Positions 11,376-23,366 of a DNA stretch of 32,500 bases are shown in pieces. The position numbers and the translations under genes are program-made. The notes beneath the pieces were generated by a model that had not been told where the DNA came from, searched no databases, and saw nothing but the letters and a program-made list of their open reading frames with translations. The stretch comes from Glandiceps talaboti (Eukaryota > Hemichordata > Enteropneusta > Spengelidae), in the NCBI RefSeq assembly GCF_964340395.1, contig NC_135556.1, positions 14,583,910 through 14,616,409 of the forward strand, read 5' to 3'. Position 1 is the first letter of the stretch; every line of letters starts with the position of its first letter.

Positions 11376-11634
11376 AGCATAGCGAACACATTCATCACGA
11401 CCTGGCAATTTTGCATTGTAACGATGTCATCACCAATGAACAGCATGATAATCATGAAATATTTGCACTTTAAAAAAAATGTATATCCATTGCTTGGTAG
11501 GTAGCGTCACCATTTTTGCATACACGTTGCCATAACACTGTAGGTTCGTAAAATGTTAATGCTATACACAACTGTAACATATTGACATCAACGACAGTGT
11601 TATCGTTTTTCTATCTCTTCACGTTTCTTCCGAG

Positions 11635-11651
11635 TTTTTTTTTTTTTTTTT
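11635..11651. repeat. Poly-T run (17 T)
   Basis: A homopolymer of 17 T on the plus strand. No retroposon body was recognised on either side. Confidence 0.95.
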
Positions 11652-12050
11652 ATCATTTGGTGTGTGAGGAAGTATCTCATTTCGACAGAGCACGGACTGA
11701 TTGATCGTTGTTAATTTCCACCGTAATACCAATCACAACCCGCTGCGAAACTAATTGAAAACTCGTATTTTATATCGAAAAAAACAAACAAATTGTTACA
11801 TGAAAAAGAGAGGTCGGCGAATATTAAATTTTTACATTGACTTGACAATTCTCTTAAATTACGCAAATGTAAATGTCTCCAGTGTTTTTTTTTAAACAGC
11901 GACAGTGAGATTGTGACTGGGTGCGTCAAGATATCAATAATCATATCCATTCTTGTACGTCTATTTATTTGAGTGGGTGTAATCATCAAAAGTAATTTTC
12001 TCTTATATGCTTCCGTGATCACCGGCCATATTTGTTCGAAGTATGTGACG
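11652..12050. other. AT-rich non-coding DNA
   Basis: No gene was supported. The minus-strand ORF 11711-12022 has no recognised domain. Confidence 0.45.
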
Positions 12051-12057
12051 ATGAACG

Positions 12058-12233
12058 GTTGCTAGGGAAATAAACGGTTGGTGATTTGGATACAGGGTGA
12101 TGACATAGAGTCGGAGAGATGAGCCTGTTGTCTTGACATGTGTCATTTACAGTATCAATTTCACGCTCTTATCTGACGTGATTGGCTGAAATATCTCATA
12201 TTGAAACTGACAACATAACGTTGGCATGGCAAC
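12058..12233. promoter_or_regulatory. Promoter-like cluster: two RFX X-box-like sites, CRE, CCAAT
   Basis: ATTTCCCTAGCAAC (minus strand, about 12059-12072) and GTTGGCATGGCAAC (12220-12233) each match 13 of 14 positions of the RFX X-box RYYNYYATRRNRAC. Between them, TGACGTGATTGG near 12173-12184 joins a CRE-like half site to an inverted CCAAT box. RFX, CREB and NF-Y sites often occur together in animal promoters. On the minus strand the first X-box lies about 20-25 bases upstream of an ATG in good Kozak context, near 12036. That reading frame hits a stop after eight codons, so it would need an early splice. Function is inferred. Confidence 0.3.
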
Positions 12234-12239
12234 AAGAAA

Positions 12240-14950
12240 CAAACAATGCATCCACAAAGCTGAAGAAGACGCATGAGAACACAGACATACTTATTTAATA
12301 AATAACCGATTTGTTCATTGTCTTGAGAGACCGTCCATTAGAGCTGGGTACAGTTGAGATTAAAATATTTTGCTATGCATTAGCCAAAGAACAAGTATAA
12401 ACTAAGTGAACACTGAAAATACATAAGGGCTAAAATGAACAATATTTACTCGTAAAACAAACAAAAAAATGCAATGAAAACGTAAAAGGAATGGTGGCAT
12501 TGTGACTCAGACTGGGAAGCAATAAAAATGGAAACAGATGACATTATTCCAAATCGTTGGATTTAAGTTACATCTAATGCAAAGAGATATGTCACGAAAT
12601 CACAGTATGAAAAAATGACGTCACATGACAGTATGGAATGATACATAGAAAGAACACGACACAAATCAACAAAATCCACGTACATATTTTGTTTAGGCGA
12701 CAAAATAATTGCGTGTTGCCGGTAACATGGCCTCAGAAAATAGGGTAGGTAGGTCGCGTCGGGGTTTTAATTTTGAAACATATTGACCCAAAAACCGAAC
12801 GAAATGTCAGTCAGAATTACACTTCTGTGATACTTTGATGATGAAATATGTACATGTATCACTGGGAAAGAAAACAGATGTGCATGAAGACAACGAATTT
12901 CTTATCTTTTTGTTTCATATGTTTAAAAACCGTTTAGGGTCGGAGGTTTAAACTAGGGTCGGCGAGGTGTATCGGAAACACACAATTTTAATTTTAAATT
13001 TGCCTTATTATACATTTGAAGTAAGCAACATGCTTAAGACCCACAACTTTAGACAATAGGATGAAGGAAGTTGATATGAAAACAGAAATCATGAGGTGCA
13101 CATGCATTTATTTTCTATTTTCATTTTGTATATGTGAGTGCTTATGCTACGATCGAGTATGAAGGTTTTGATTATAGTGTATGTGATTGTTGCTACAACG
13201 TCGTATTATGTTTTTGTGTGTGATTTGCGTTGATATGTTTCCGAGTACTGACCCAGCACAACATCAAAGGCAATTTTTAAACACTTAGAAAATTAAGTGC
13301 TGCCAACTAACTTGTTCTGTAATTACTTCATACATGTTCGCTATAACGCTGTGTTTATATGTACGTTTTCAGTCCGCAATGAAGCATAAATTACTTGCGT
13401 CCATACGTGACGTTTGGCAGTTGTCGAAATAAGTGTCCGACGTTGGTTCACTTCACCGTTACGTATAATATCAATAGAGATAATGTATGTGTTGACGCCT
13501 AGGTGAGTGTATTCGTTATGAACATGGTGAGTGGGTTGCTTCGAAATTAGAAAGTGACTCACGCTCATACATATAATAATTTTTTTTCTACATTATCTTT
13601 GGTCATTTAGCCAGTCCATTGACCTCCATGAATAAACGTTTTAAGATTTTGAAAAACAAAATTATTCCGGTTTGTTTTCCTAGTGGAAATCACCAAAGCA
13701 AATTTTATAGATTTTGGTCAAATCATCGACCTCCGCGAAGCTAACTTTTTCAAAACGTACAAAAAAAAATAACCATAACCAAAGCAATCTAACAGATTTT
13801 GCTGAATTCAAGGCAAGAATTTCCAGCATTCGTGTTGTCATGGAAAATGTACATGAATGTTTCCGTGGAGATTTAGCTACTATAAGTCATGCCAAGTCAT
13901 GCAAAAAGCCGAGACTGAAATTTACGACGAGCACCAAACTGTGCACAGAAAGGTGATTATAATATTTCTGTAGATTTCTTGGAGAGGTCGTTGGAATTGA
14001 GGCGTAATTTTCTTTTATATTCTTCAGTTTTAAACAAAATATTGCAGTAATTGGTCAACAATATATGGCAATCCAATCACTTTTACGCCCCTGGGATTAC
14101 AGATGTACAAGTAAATCATTAAGGGATACTTCTCATTTTATATCTGTCGAAGAATTGGTCTAATTTCGTTCTTTTTTTTCATGTTTTGACATTAAAGCTT
14201 GAACGAAATGAAGTGAAAATAAGACCTCTATTAGAGCGCGCGGTTGCTAAGCAGTGCCCATCCTTGCCCGGGGTTAAATACAAACACAATAGTGTTTCAC
14301 TTGAATAAAAATCATAAACCGATGCAGAATATGTCTTCGATTTGGTGATACCGCTAGACACATAATCACAATGAAATATACGTATAATATTGATGCAAAC
14401 CTAATGATGAGGATAACGAGATAGCCCCATCACTTAAACTGTGATCGCGGTTGCCAGGCCAACAAGGCAAATAAAGGACAAACCGCTGCGCACGCACATT
14501 AATACCTTTTTCAATTGCTGGATTTTTGCTTCTGGGAACAACGAAGTACGTGCTATAGAAGGTTGATACATAGATAAATTGATGGCTTTGAAGAGATGAA
14601 TTCTGACATGTCTATTTGTTTCCTTCAAAAAGATGGTGAGGATAAAAGGACCGTGGCCATCAATCATTTTTCGTTTCATCTATGAAAAGTCTATACAGAG
14701 TAGAATTAAATGATTTGTAAGTCTCCATTACTTTCTTACCGTGAATGGTGTGTAGCACTTTTATACTCAATACGTTGACGATATTGAACATAAATAGCCT
14801 TCGTTTTAGGTTTAATATACAAATCAATATTTGCAAACTTACTTCCAAATTAAAAGTGACAAAGAAACACGGAAGATTTTTTTCCTCACAAAGTTTCTTC
14901 AAACTCCTTTGATATTGCTATAAATCTAATATCAAGATAATACCATGGAT
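12240..14950. other. AT-rich non-coding DNA
   Basis: No gene was supported. Two related GGGTCGG/GGGTAGG patches occur near 12743-12766 and 12937-12962, each followed by TTTTAATTTT. They may be pieces of an unidentified dispersed repeat. Short ORFs (13341-13568, 13714-13956, 14434-14679 and others) are unrecognised. Confidence 0.5.
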
Positions 14951-16866
14951 GGTGATAAAGGACAACTCAATGGATTGTGTTATAGGACAACTCAATGGAT
15001 GGTGTTATAGGACAACTCAATGTATGGTGTTATAGGACAACTCAATGAATGGTGTTATAGGACAACTCAATAGATGGTGTTATAGGACAACTCAATAGAT
15101 GGTGTTCTAGGACAACTCAATAGATGGTGTTATAGGGCAACTCAATAGATGGTGTTATAGGACAACTCAATGTATGGTGTTATAGGACAACTCAATGTAT
15201 GGTGTTATAGGACAACTCAATGTATGGTGTTATAGGACAACTCAATGAATGGTGTTATAGGACAACTCAATAGATGGTGTTATAGGACAACTCAATAGAT
15301 GGTGTTATAGGACAACTCAATAGATGGTGTTATAGGACAACTCAATAGATGGTGTTATAGGACAACTCAATGAATGGTGTTATAGGACAACTCAATAGAT
15401 GGTGTTATAGGACAACTCAATAGATGGTGTTATAAGACAACTCAATAGATGGTGTTATAGGACAACTCAATAGATGGTGTTACAGGGCAACTCAATGAAT
15501 GGTGTTATAGGACAACTCAATGAATGGTGTTATAGGACAACTCAATAGATGGTGATATAAGACAACTCAATGGATGGTGTTATAGGACAACTTAATAGAT
15601 GGTGTTATAGGACAACTCAATGAATGGTGTTATAGGGCAACTCAATAGATGGTGTTATAGGGCAACTCAATAGATGGTGTTATAAGACAACTCAATGGAT
15701 GGTGTTATAGGACAACTCAATGGATGATGTAATAGGACAACTCAATGGATGGTGTTATAGAACAACTCAATAGATGGTGTTATAGGACAACTCAATGGAT
15801 GGTGTTATAGAACAACTGAATGGATGGTGTTATAGAACAACTCAATAGATGGTGTTATAGGACAACTCAATGGATGGTGTTATAGAACAACTGAATGGAT
15901 GGTGTTATAGAACAACTCAATAGATGGTGTTATAGGACAACTGAATGGATGGTGTTATAGGACAACTTAATAGATGGTGTTATAGGACAACTCAATGAAT
16001 GGTGTTATAGGACAACTCAATAGATGGTGTTATAGGACAACTCAATGAATGGTGTTATAGGACAACTCAATGGATGGTGTTATAGGACAACTCAATGAAT
16101 GGTGTTATAGGACAACTCAATGAATGGTGTTATAGGACAACTCAATGAATGGTGTTATAGGACAACTCAATGGATGGTGTTATAGAACAACTTAATAGAT
16201 GGTGTTATAGGACAACTCAATGAATGGTGTTATAGGACAACTCAATAGATGGTGTTATAGGACAACTCAATGAATGGTGTTATAGGACAACTCAATGGAT
16301 GGTGTTATAGGACAACTCAATGAATGGTGTTATAGGACAACTCAATGAATGGTGTTATAGGACAACTCAATGAATGGTGTTATAGGACAACTCAATGAAT
16401 GGTGTTATAAGACAACTCAATGGATGGTGTTATAGGACAACTCAATAGATGGTGTTATAGGACAACTCAATAGATGGTGTTATAAGACAACTCAATAGAT
16501 GGTGTTATAGGACAACTCAATGGATGGTGTTATAGGACAACTCAATAAATGGTGTTATAGGACAACTCAATAGATGGTGTTATAGGACAACTCAATAAAT
16601 GGTGTTATAGGACAACTCAATAGATGGTGTTATAGGACAACTCAATGGATGGTGTTATAGGACAACTCAATAAATGGTGTTATAGGACAACTTAATGAAT
16701 GGTGTTATAGGATAACTCAATGGATGGTGTTATAGGACAACTCAATGAATGGTGTCATAGGGCAACTGAATAGATGGTGTTATAGGACAACTTAATAGAT
16801 GGTGTTATAGGACAACTCAATAGATGGTGTTATATGACAACTCAATGAATGGTGTTATAGGACAAC
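14951..16866 (+). repeat. 25-bp minisatellite, about 76.6 copies
   Basis: The unit reads GGTGTTATAGGACAACTCAA followed by TRRAT. Units start at 14951 and every 25 bases after that; the phase is unchanged at 15301, 15601, 15901, 16201, 16501, 16801 and 16851, so there is no net insertion or deletion over 1.9 kb. Variation is by substitution, mostly at the two bases after the T at unit position 21 (TGGAT, TGAAT, TAGAT, TGTAT, TAAAT). A few other sites vary, such as GGAC to GAAC and CTCAA to CTTAA or CTGAA. Higher-order blocks are visible. The unit length is not a multiple of three and contains stops, so it is not coding. Confidence 0.98.
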
Positions 16867-17599
16867 CTATTTACTGATAAACCTTTCTGCAAATTCAATC
16901 AGAATTAAAGATAAATTTGGGTATCTTCACTTTTGAATTAGGGGAAACGTTTGTATCTTTTTTTAAAGTTAAAACTTCATAACAACTTCGTTTTTTGTTC
17001 AACTGAGAAGTTTGGAGACGAAATACTGGCATAAAAAGTACGTTAGCTACACATTAACATCTTTTCATATATTTTAAAGAATATTTGTGTCATAATACTA
17101 TACGATTTATGTCATTTTACATCAATATAATTAGGAGTGAAATAGGTTAAATCGTTTGATACCTTACTTCCCCTCAAAATCGATACACAATTATAGTAAT
17201 GGAGTAATAGAGACCAATATAGTTTTTGTGATTGTATTTAGTATCATGATGCATCCGTTATAGATATAGGTAGATATCGAAAACTGTCAATCTGATCATC
17301 ATAACGAGATAACTACATTGACTCAGGGCTAGACTGATAACATTGTTATCTACACATAAGACAAGCTTGGATAGATATCACTTACAAAATGATCCCTTTT
17401 GACAGTGGAAGATTAATTTTGTTTGAATGCCTCCACTATACCAGGGTATTCATGGTATTGGCGTCTTAACGCGATCATAACGTCCTATAAATTTCCCGCT
17501 TGATGAAATTGTGGCAGGAAATAGCGTTAGTAATTTTATAATATTAAATTAACGTTGTTTGTTTCAGTTTTATTTCTGCCCCGAATAAATGTAATGAAA
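16867..17599. other. AT-rich non-coding DNA
   Basis: No gene, RNA or repeat was recognised. Confidence 0.5.
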
Positions 17600-17777
17600 A
17601 TACATACATACATACATACATACATACATACATACATACATACATACATACATACACATACACACACATACATACATACATACATACATACATACATACA
17701 TACATACATACATACATACATAAATACACACATACATACATACATACATACATACATACATACATACATACATACAT

Positions 17778-17831
<54 letters not shown>
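17600..17831. repeat. Compound (ATAC)n(CA)n microsatellite
   Basis: ATAC repeats with a few CACA interruptions cover most of the tract, and a pure (CA)n of about 20 units ends it. Open frames on both strands are repeat artefacts. Confidence 0.97.
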
Positions 17832-17833
<2 letters not shown>

Positions 17834-20338
17834 TCATTAATGTTCATGGATTTGTTTTTTCTAATAATTAGGATCTAAATTTGTATTACTATAAAACCAT
17901 ACGCGGTATATACAGATGTATTTGAACGGTCTATTTGTATGTAGGTTAATGGAAATTCTGATAATAATAATTGTTTGCGCAAGACAGTTATAATATCGCC
18001 ATTGAAATTTCCAGTGCGTATTGTTGGCCTTGGAATTAGAGAGACAGCTTAACGCGACGAATGTGCTACATACGGGTATTTCTAATTTGATGACTATAAT
18101 AAACATTGATTGCCACTTTCTAGCCGTCGGCAATAAATCTGCGATTCCTCTACTCTTGAGTTTATGTCACCTTTGACCTTGCTGTAAGCACAAGGAATTA
18201 AAAACGGGACGTAGCAAACAGGGAAGTGCGTATGTTCCACCTGATACTGAGGTCTATGAACTGTTGTTCGATCCAAGGCTACAACGGAAGCCTTGTCAAG
18301 AAAACGACACTTCATTTTGTCGTAATAAAAAGACTTTTATGTGATTTATACCGTATATTTTTGGATTTTTTTGCCAATTTGTAGAGTTGTTCATAGTACA
18401 TGTAAGCCTTGGTATAAAATCTTGACATTGATTTGGCTGTAATAAGGTCACATTGTCAACATCATTACACGTTCAAGCAGCAGCTGATTTTTTCTTAATG
18501 ACGTGTTCGTGCATATTTTATTCTACGGTTTCTTTTGATGGCCAGATTCATATCTGTAAACCAGCTAATAATTCTTCCACTTGTGAACACAACCTGAAGT
18601 GGAGTTGCCGACAAATTGTTTTTAAAACCCGTGTTCAAAAATTTGTATTATTTTTTCCTACAAATTTTTGAAATGAAAGTCAACTTTACGTGCGATTTCA
18701 GAAATAGAACTAGTAAAACTTACACGTGGTGTCATAAATTGAAAGAACTATTTCAATGTCAGAATTAATTCTTGACTTTCTGTATCATGCATTTAGAAAA
18801 CAACGCTGGTGTAGGAATTCAAATTAACAGAATCTAACCTCTGACCTTTCAAAACTCAGAAGTACAAACTACTTAATGGTAAGTATAGACTCCACATCAG
18901 AAATAAATTATAATTTTCTGACAGACTACATGACATTTGTAAAAAACAAAACAAAAAAAACAACCAACTACTACTTGTAAAGAACTTGATCGAATATCCG
19001 CTGGTACACCTATCAACGTGTGTTGTTTTGTTCTTGTCCATCTGTAACAACGTACACTATGTTTACGACATAAAGTACCGTATTTTGACGACCTTTCAAT
19101 ACAGAATAATCCGATGATAAATGACTTGAATGGTAAGCTTACCTTACGGTAAAATACCGACACCGGCTGTTACACGATCGTGGTAATATAATAAAACAAG
19201 AGAAAATAAATTTGGAAGTTTTATAATGTTTGCGATATACGCATGTGGTGATTTTTTGATAACATTGGAAACAACAGACAGAGTACAATAATCCTTCATG
19301 ACCATTATTTTCGATATCATTGGAAATAACAGACTACGAGCAAGATAATACTTCATGAAGATTACTTTAATTTTTTATTTATTTGTTATGTCTGGTAATG
19401 TTGTTCAGTACAGCGTAAATTCATTCCATCATAGCGATCGATGGTCCATAAGATCCGACTCTAGTAGTCACGTGGGCTTTCTACCGAAGTCATAAATTAT
19501 AAGGCATTTTGTTTTGTATGCATTCTGAATGAATGAGTGTCTTCTAAACACCCCTTGGTAATCGAGATCATTTTACTCGGGTGTGGGTGAATTAAAAATT
19601 TAGCGATTTTTTTTTTCAGAGTCACTACGAATTGTACTGTTTTAGTGGCAGTTTTTCTTTTTGCGTTTTGTACTCTATTGGAGTGATACGAAATTAGAAA
19701 GTACATCAGAGCTTAATTCTGCTTGTACGTCAAAATGACGTCTTAAAAAACTCCTTGGCTTTATGTGGCAAAAGGTAGAAGACATTTTTGTTTTGTGAGA
19801 GTGGAAAAGTACACAGTCTCTAGCTAGCTAGCTGGCAAGAATGATTGCAATCAAAGCAACAAAATCAACGCCGGGGAAATACCTTATGAAAGAGCACCAT
19901 TTCTATATTTTTGATCAAGTGATATACTATACTGAGCAAACTTGTATGTAGATATCGTCAGTGTCACACATGTATATTTCAAGCTGTGCTAAATAGTGTT
20001 TTCTTACGGTGAAATAAAATGTAGGTTGAATAGAGGGTTATGGCACAGATGACCCCGACCTAATACCTACAAGGTTTGAGTGTTGACAGTGAAAGAATCA
20101 CTTCGTGTAATGTTTCCACCAGCATCTATGGTTTCGTTAAGTGCAGTGATTTACAAATATTACGTCTGATAACAAAATTCAACGTTAAAGTACAATGTAT
20201 ACCTACAAAGCGAAGGACAGTTGATATATAAATATCATAACTGGTAACGATTTGTTCGCCATCACTCATTTTTATTTTGTTTTCAAATCTCAAGAAACTC
20301 AAGTTTAAACACTTGCATATCTTTTTTTCTGACAGTGA
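17832..20338. other. AT-rich non-coding DNA
   Basis: No gene was supported. A DR1-like nuclear-receptor motif lies at 18167-18179, and a small TAGC run sits near 19822. ORFs of 60-90 codons are unrecognised. Confidence 0.5.
18167..18179 (-). promoter_or_regulatory. DR1-like nuclear-receptor motif (one mismatch)
   Basis: The minus strand reads AGGTCAAAGGTGA, one base from the DR1 consensus AGGTCANAGGTCA used by RXR/HNF4/PPAR-type receptors. It is only a motif match. Confidence 0.2.
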
Positions 20339-20348
20339 TGTATGTATG

Positions 20349-20382
<34 letters not shown>

Positions 20383-20437
20383 TGTATGTATGTATGTATG
20401 TATGTATGTATGTATGTATGTATGTATGTATGTATGT

Positions 20438-20469
<32 letters not shown>

Positions 20470-20642
20470 CTGTCTGTCTGTCTGTCTGTCTGTCTGCCTG
20501 CCTGCCTGCCTGCCTGCCTGCGTGCGTCCGGATGGATGGATGGATGGATGGATGGATGGATAGATGGGTGGATAGATTGATGTATATGTGTGTGTGCCTG
20601 CCTGCCCACCTGTCTGTGTGCCTGCCTGCCTGTCTACCTGCC

Positions 20643-20685
<43 letters not shown>

Positions 20686-20732
20686 GTCTGTCTGTTTGTG
20701 TCTGTTTGTCTGTCTGTCTATCTGTCTGTCTG
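20339..20732. repeat. Multi-phase compound microsatellite
   Basis: In order: (TATG)n to about 20436, (TG)n, (TCTG)n from about 20469, (CCTG)n from about 20495, (GGAT)n at about 20530-20560, a mixed TG/CCTG segment, then (TCTG)n to 20732. Each motif differs from the next mostly by one substitution, which suggests serial mutation and expansion of one ancestral tetranucleotide. Confidence 0.97.
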
Positions 20733-21331
20733 AAGGGTGGAGTAAATGGCGTAACCCCTAAAAAATATCTGATTAACTGTGTCCAATACGTTTGTAACTG
20801 TCATAAATGTACGGAAATGTTCGTAATAATACAGAAGCGACTGTAAGACTCTAGCATCACGATACATTTCAATGATACACTTTCCGGTCATCATCGGACA
20901 CAGAATGCAGCAAATTTACTAGGTCAAACTAACCAATTTAAAACCTAAAAACCCACGCCTGTAAATTCGTAGCTAAGCACGACCGAATTGTTTGCCTCTC
21001 GGAATGGAATAGAGTAAACAATGAGAGACGTAAATCATGTGCGATATATCCTATCCTTTATTTCCTCAGAACTACATAAGGTGTGTGTGTATGACTGGTT
21101 GAGTTATTGGTTTGGATCTCTGTTGTTTGCGTTCCATTCCATATGTTCCGGTGCAAATGTTGAGTGCCATTACAACTGAACTTAAAAGAACTTTTGTTGA
21201 ACCTCGTTACAAGACGTTCGATTTATTTCACCGTTCTATTCAAATAACAGATCAAATTATTTTGTTACTATGGTTACGTAGTAATGTTTTAAATGTTTCA
21301 AAATGTGTGAAATAAAGATATTGAATAAAAA
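20733..21331. other. Non-coding DNA, nothing recognised
   Basis: No gene or repeat was recognised. Confidence 0.5.
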
Positions 21332-21486
21332 TCAAAATGATTTCTCAAGCAGGTCCCTATAGTATGTATGTATGTATGTATGTATGTATGTATGTATGTA
21401 TGCATGCATGTATGTATGTATGTATGTATGTATGTATGTATGTATGTATGTATGTATGTATGTATGTATGTATGTATGTATGTGTA

Positions 21487-21517
<31 letters not shown>

Positions 21518-21526
21518 ATGTATGTA

Positions 21527-21567
<41 letters not shown>

Positions 21568-21620
21568 AAGCATGTACACACGTACGTACGTACATTGAAT
21601 TGTCTGTATTATTTCCCTTT
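21332..21620 (+). mobile_element. TATG-tailed element, copy 1
   Basis: A unique block beginning TCAAAATGATTTCTCAAGC and ending at CTATAG runs directly into (TATG)n(TG)n(TATG)n(TG)n at 21363-21566. The same block with one substitution precedes a microsatellite at 27313. A weaker similarity, TGTCTGYRTTAT, follows both microsatellites (21601 and 27471). The arrangement fits a non-autonomous element with an internal or terminal microsatellite. The right boundary is uncertain. Confidence 0.6.
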
Positions 21621-22419
21621 GCCATGAAAACACCATTGCATTTTATGTGTCAATAAAATGTATCCATATGTTTCTGTATACAACCCAAAGAAAAATCAAC
21701 CAGCCGTTCACTTTTCCCCGTGAGTGTTTACAGTAAACTAGTAATTTGCATTGCATTGACAACTAATTTACATAATATTTATCAATAATGGTCTTATCAG
21801 TTAACATTTTGTTCATAAGCTTACGATTCCCCTAGAATTGCCATTGTGATTGGCTACTGCTAACTATCTAGTAACTGAACAGTAGATTTGAGATTGGCAC
21901 AAAATGTTGACGTTAGTGTGTTCTCTGAGTGTTTGTGACTGTGTTAAAACCAGTGATGCGAGATGCCATTGTTCACCTATCTGTGACTTTTTACCTTATC
22001 AGTTGTTATCTTGGCTGATTCCCTAAAGCTAATCTAGTCCCGTCCCACTTCATCGTATATAGCGAAACGTCAATCAAAATAGACATATTGAACATGACAA
22101 AATTGACGATGGATTTTCCGATGGAGGCAACACAGTCACGTATCCATGTCACCAGACAGACGACGACGAGAAAACTACGACAATGCGTACTAGGTCAAAT
22201 TATATATTAGAGTACACCCATTTAACGATCGGTCCGGAAACATCGAGACTTGTGTACATGACATTCTCCTTTTCAGTAACTCTATTTATTAGCTGTACTT
22301 CGGAAATTCACTAAATTACACACGTATAAAGCATATACTACGCATTGGCATACACACCCTGTCACTTCCTTCCCACATCATTAGTAATGTAAAACATCAC
22401 TGATATATACATGCATGCA
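21567..22419. other. Non-coding DNA, nothing recognised
   Basis: Beyond the possible element end near 21620, no gene, RNA or repeat was recognised. Confidence 0.5.
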
Positions 22420-22470
22420 TATTATATTATATTATATTATATTATATTATATTATATTATATATATAAAG

Positions 22471-22542
<72 letters not shown>
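22420..22542. repeat. (ATTAT)n and (AT)n array
   Basis: A pentanucleotide ATTAT array runs to about 22463 and is followed, after a short AAAGAAA break, by about 35 AT dinucleotides. The tract is self-complementary and could extrude as a cruciform. Confidence 0.97.
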
Positions 22543-22544
<2 letters not shown>

Positions 22545-22548
22545 TAAT

Positions 22549-22606
22549 CCAAGGAATTAGGAGGTCAAAACTCGTAACCCTGAGTTACCACTTGTGACTT
22601 CCTTGG
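22549..22606. repeat. Compound stem-loop beside the AT array
   Basis: CCAAGGAA/TTCCTTGG forms the outer stem, GTCA/TGAC a middle stem and GTAAC/GTTAC around CCTGA the inner hairpin. No RNA family was recognised. Confidence 0.4.
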
Positions 22607-22656
22607 AAAAAAGTCTATAATGCTCTGCCACTACTTCTGTGTTGAGCACGGTTCTC

Positions 22657-22941
22657 TACATACATACATACATACATACATACATACATACATACATACA
22701 TACATACATGCATGCATGCATGCATGCATACATACATACATACATACATACATACATACATACATACATACATACATACATACATACATACATACATACA
22801 TACATACATACATACATACATACAACCATACATACAACCATACATGCATACATACATACATACATACATACATACATACATACATACATACATACATACA
22901 TACATACATACATACATACATACATACATACATACATACAT

Positions 22942-23000
<59 letters not shown>

Positions 23001-23023
23001 GCGGACAGACAGACAGACAGACA
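22657..23023. repeat. Compound (TACA)n(ACAG)n microsatellite
   Basis: TACA repeats with a CATG block near 22706-22726 and two CAACCATA interruptions near 22823-22840 run to about 22941. ACAG repeats continue to 23023 with one GCGG interruption at 23001. Confidence 0.97.
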
Positions 23024-23366
23024 TATGTTTGCATGCAATGTATTTAATGCACAAGTCGTCACCACAGAAAGCTTTGAGTGTAGCGTGGTAAATGGGTGAT
23101 ACTTGATAGACTTGTATACAACGAGAGCTTAACTCAAACAAATCAAACATGGAAATTGTATACAAATATTACTAAAACCATGTGTATGTAATAAAGAGAC
23201 ATTGCTATGTTTCTCCTAGCGATAAATGGTAATGTAATACTACTGCTGCCTTTGTGGGGGAAAGAAAAGGATGACAAACAGTTTTAAGCGGTGCTCGATT
23301 ATCACAGTCAATGAATTTTTGATCTTTTATTCCGTCGTTGCAATCAACGAATTGACCTTTCACGTA
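23024..23366. other. Non-coding DNA, nothing recognised
   Basis: Flank of the foldback element. No gene was recognised. Confidence 0.5.

Noticed and set aside
11711-12022. 103-codon minus-strand ORF below the X-box cluster
   Set aside because: The composition is unremarkable and no domain is recognised; the promoter motifs alone do not make it a gene.
14951-16866. CRISPR array
   Set aside because: Units are directly abutting 25-mers without unique spacers, in a eukaryotic context; it is a minisatellite.
20277-20846. Long ORF rich in YVCM and VCLS repeats, and similar ORFs at 17536-17878, 21298-21656, 22615-23165 and 27318-27642
   Set aside because: These are translations of tetranucleotide microsatellites. 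All frames on both strands stay open because the repeat contains no stop.
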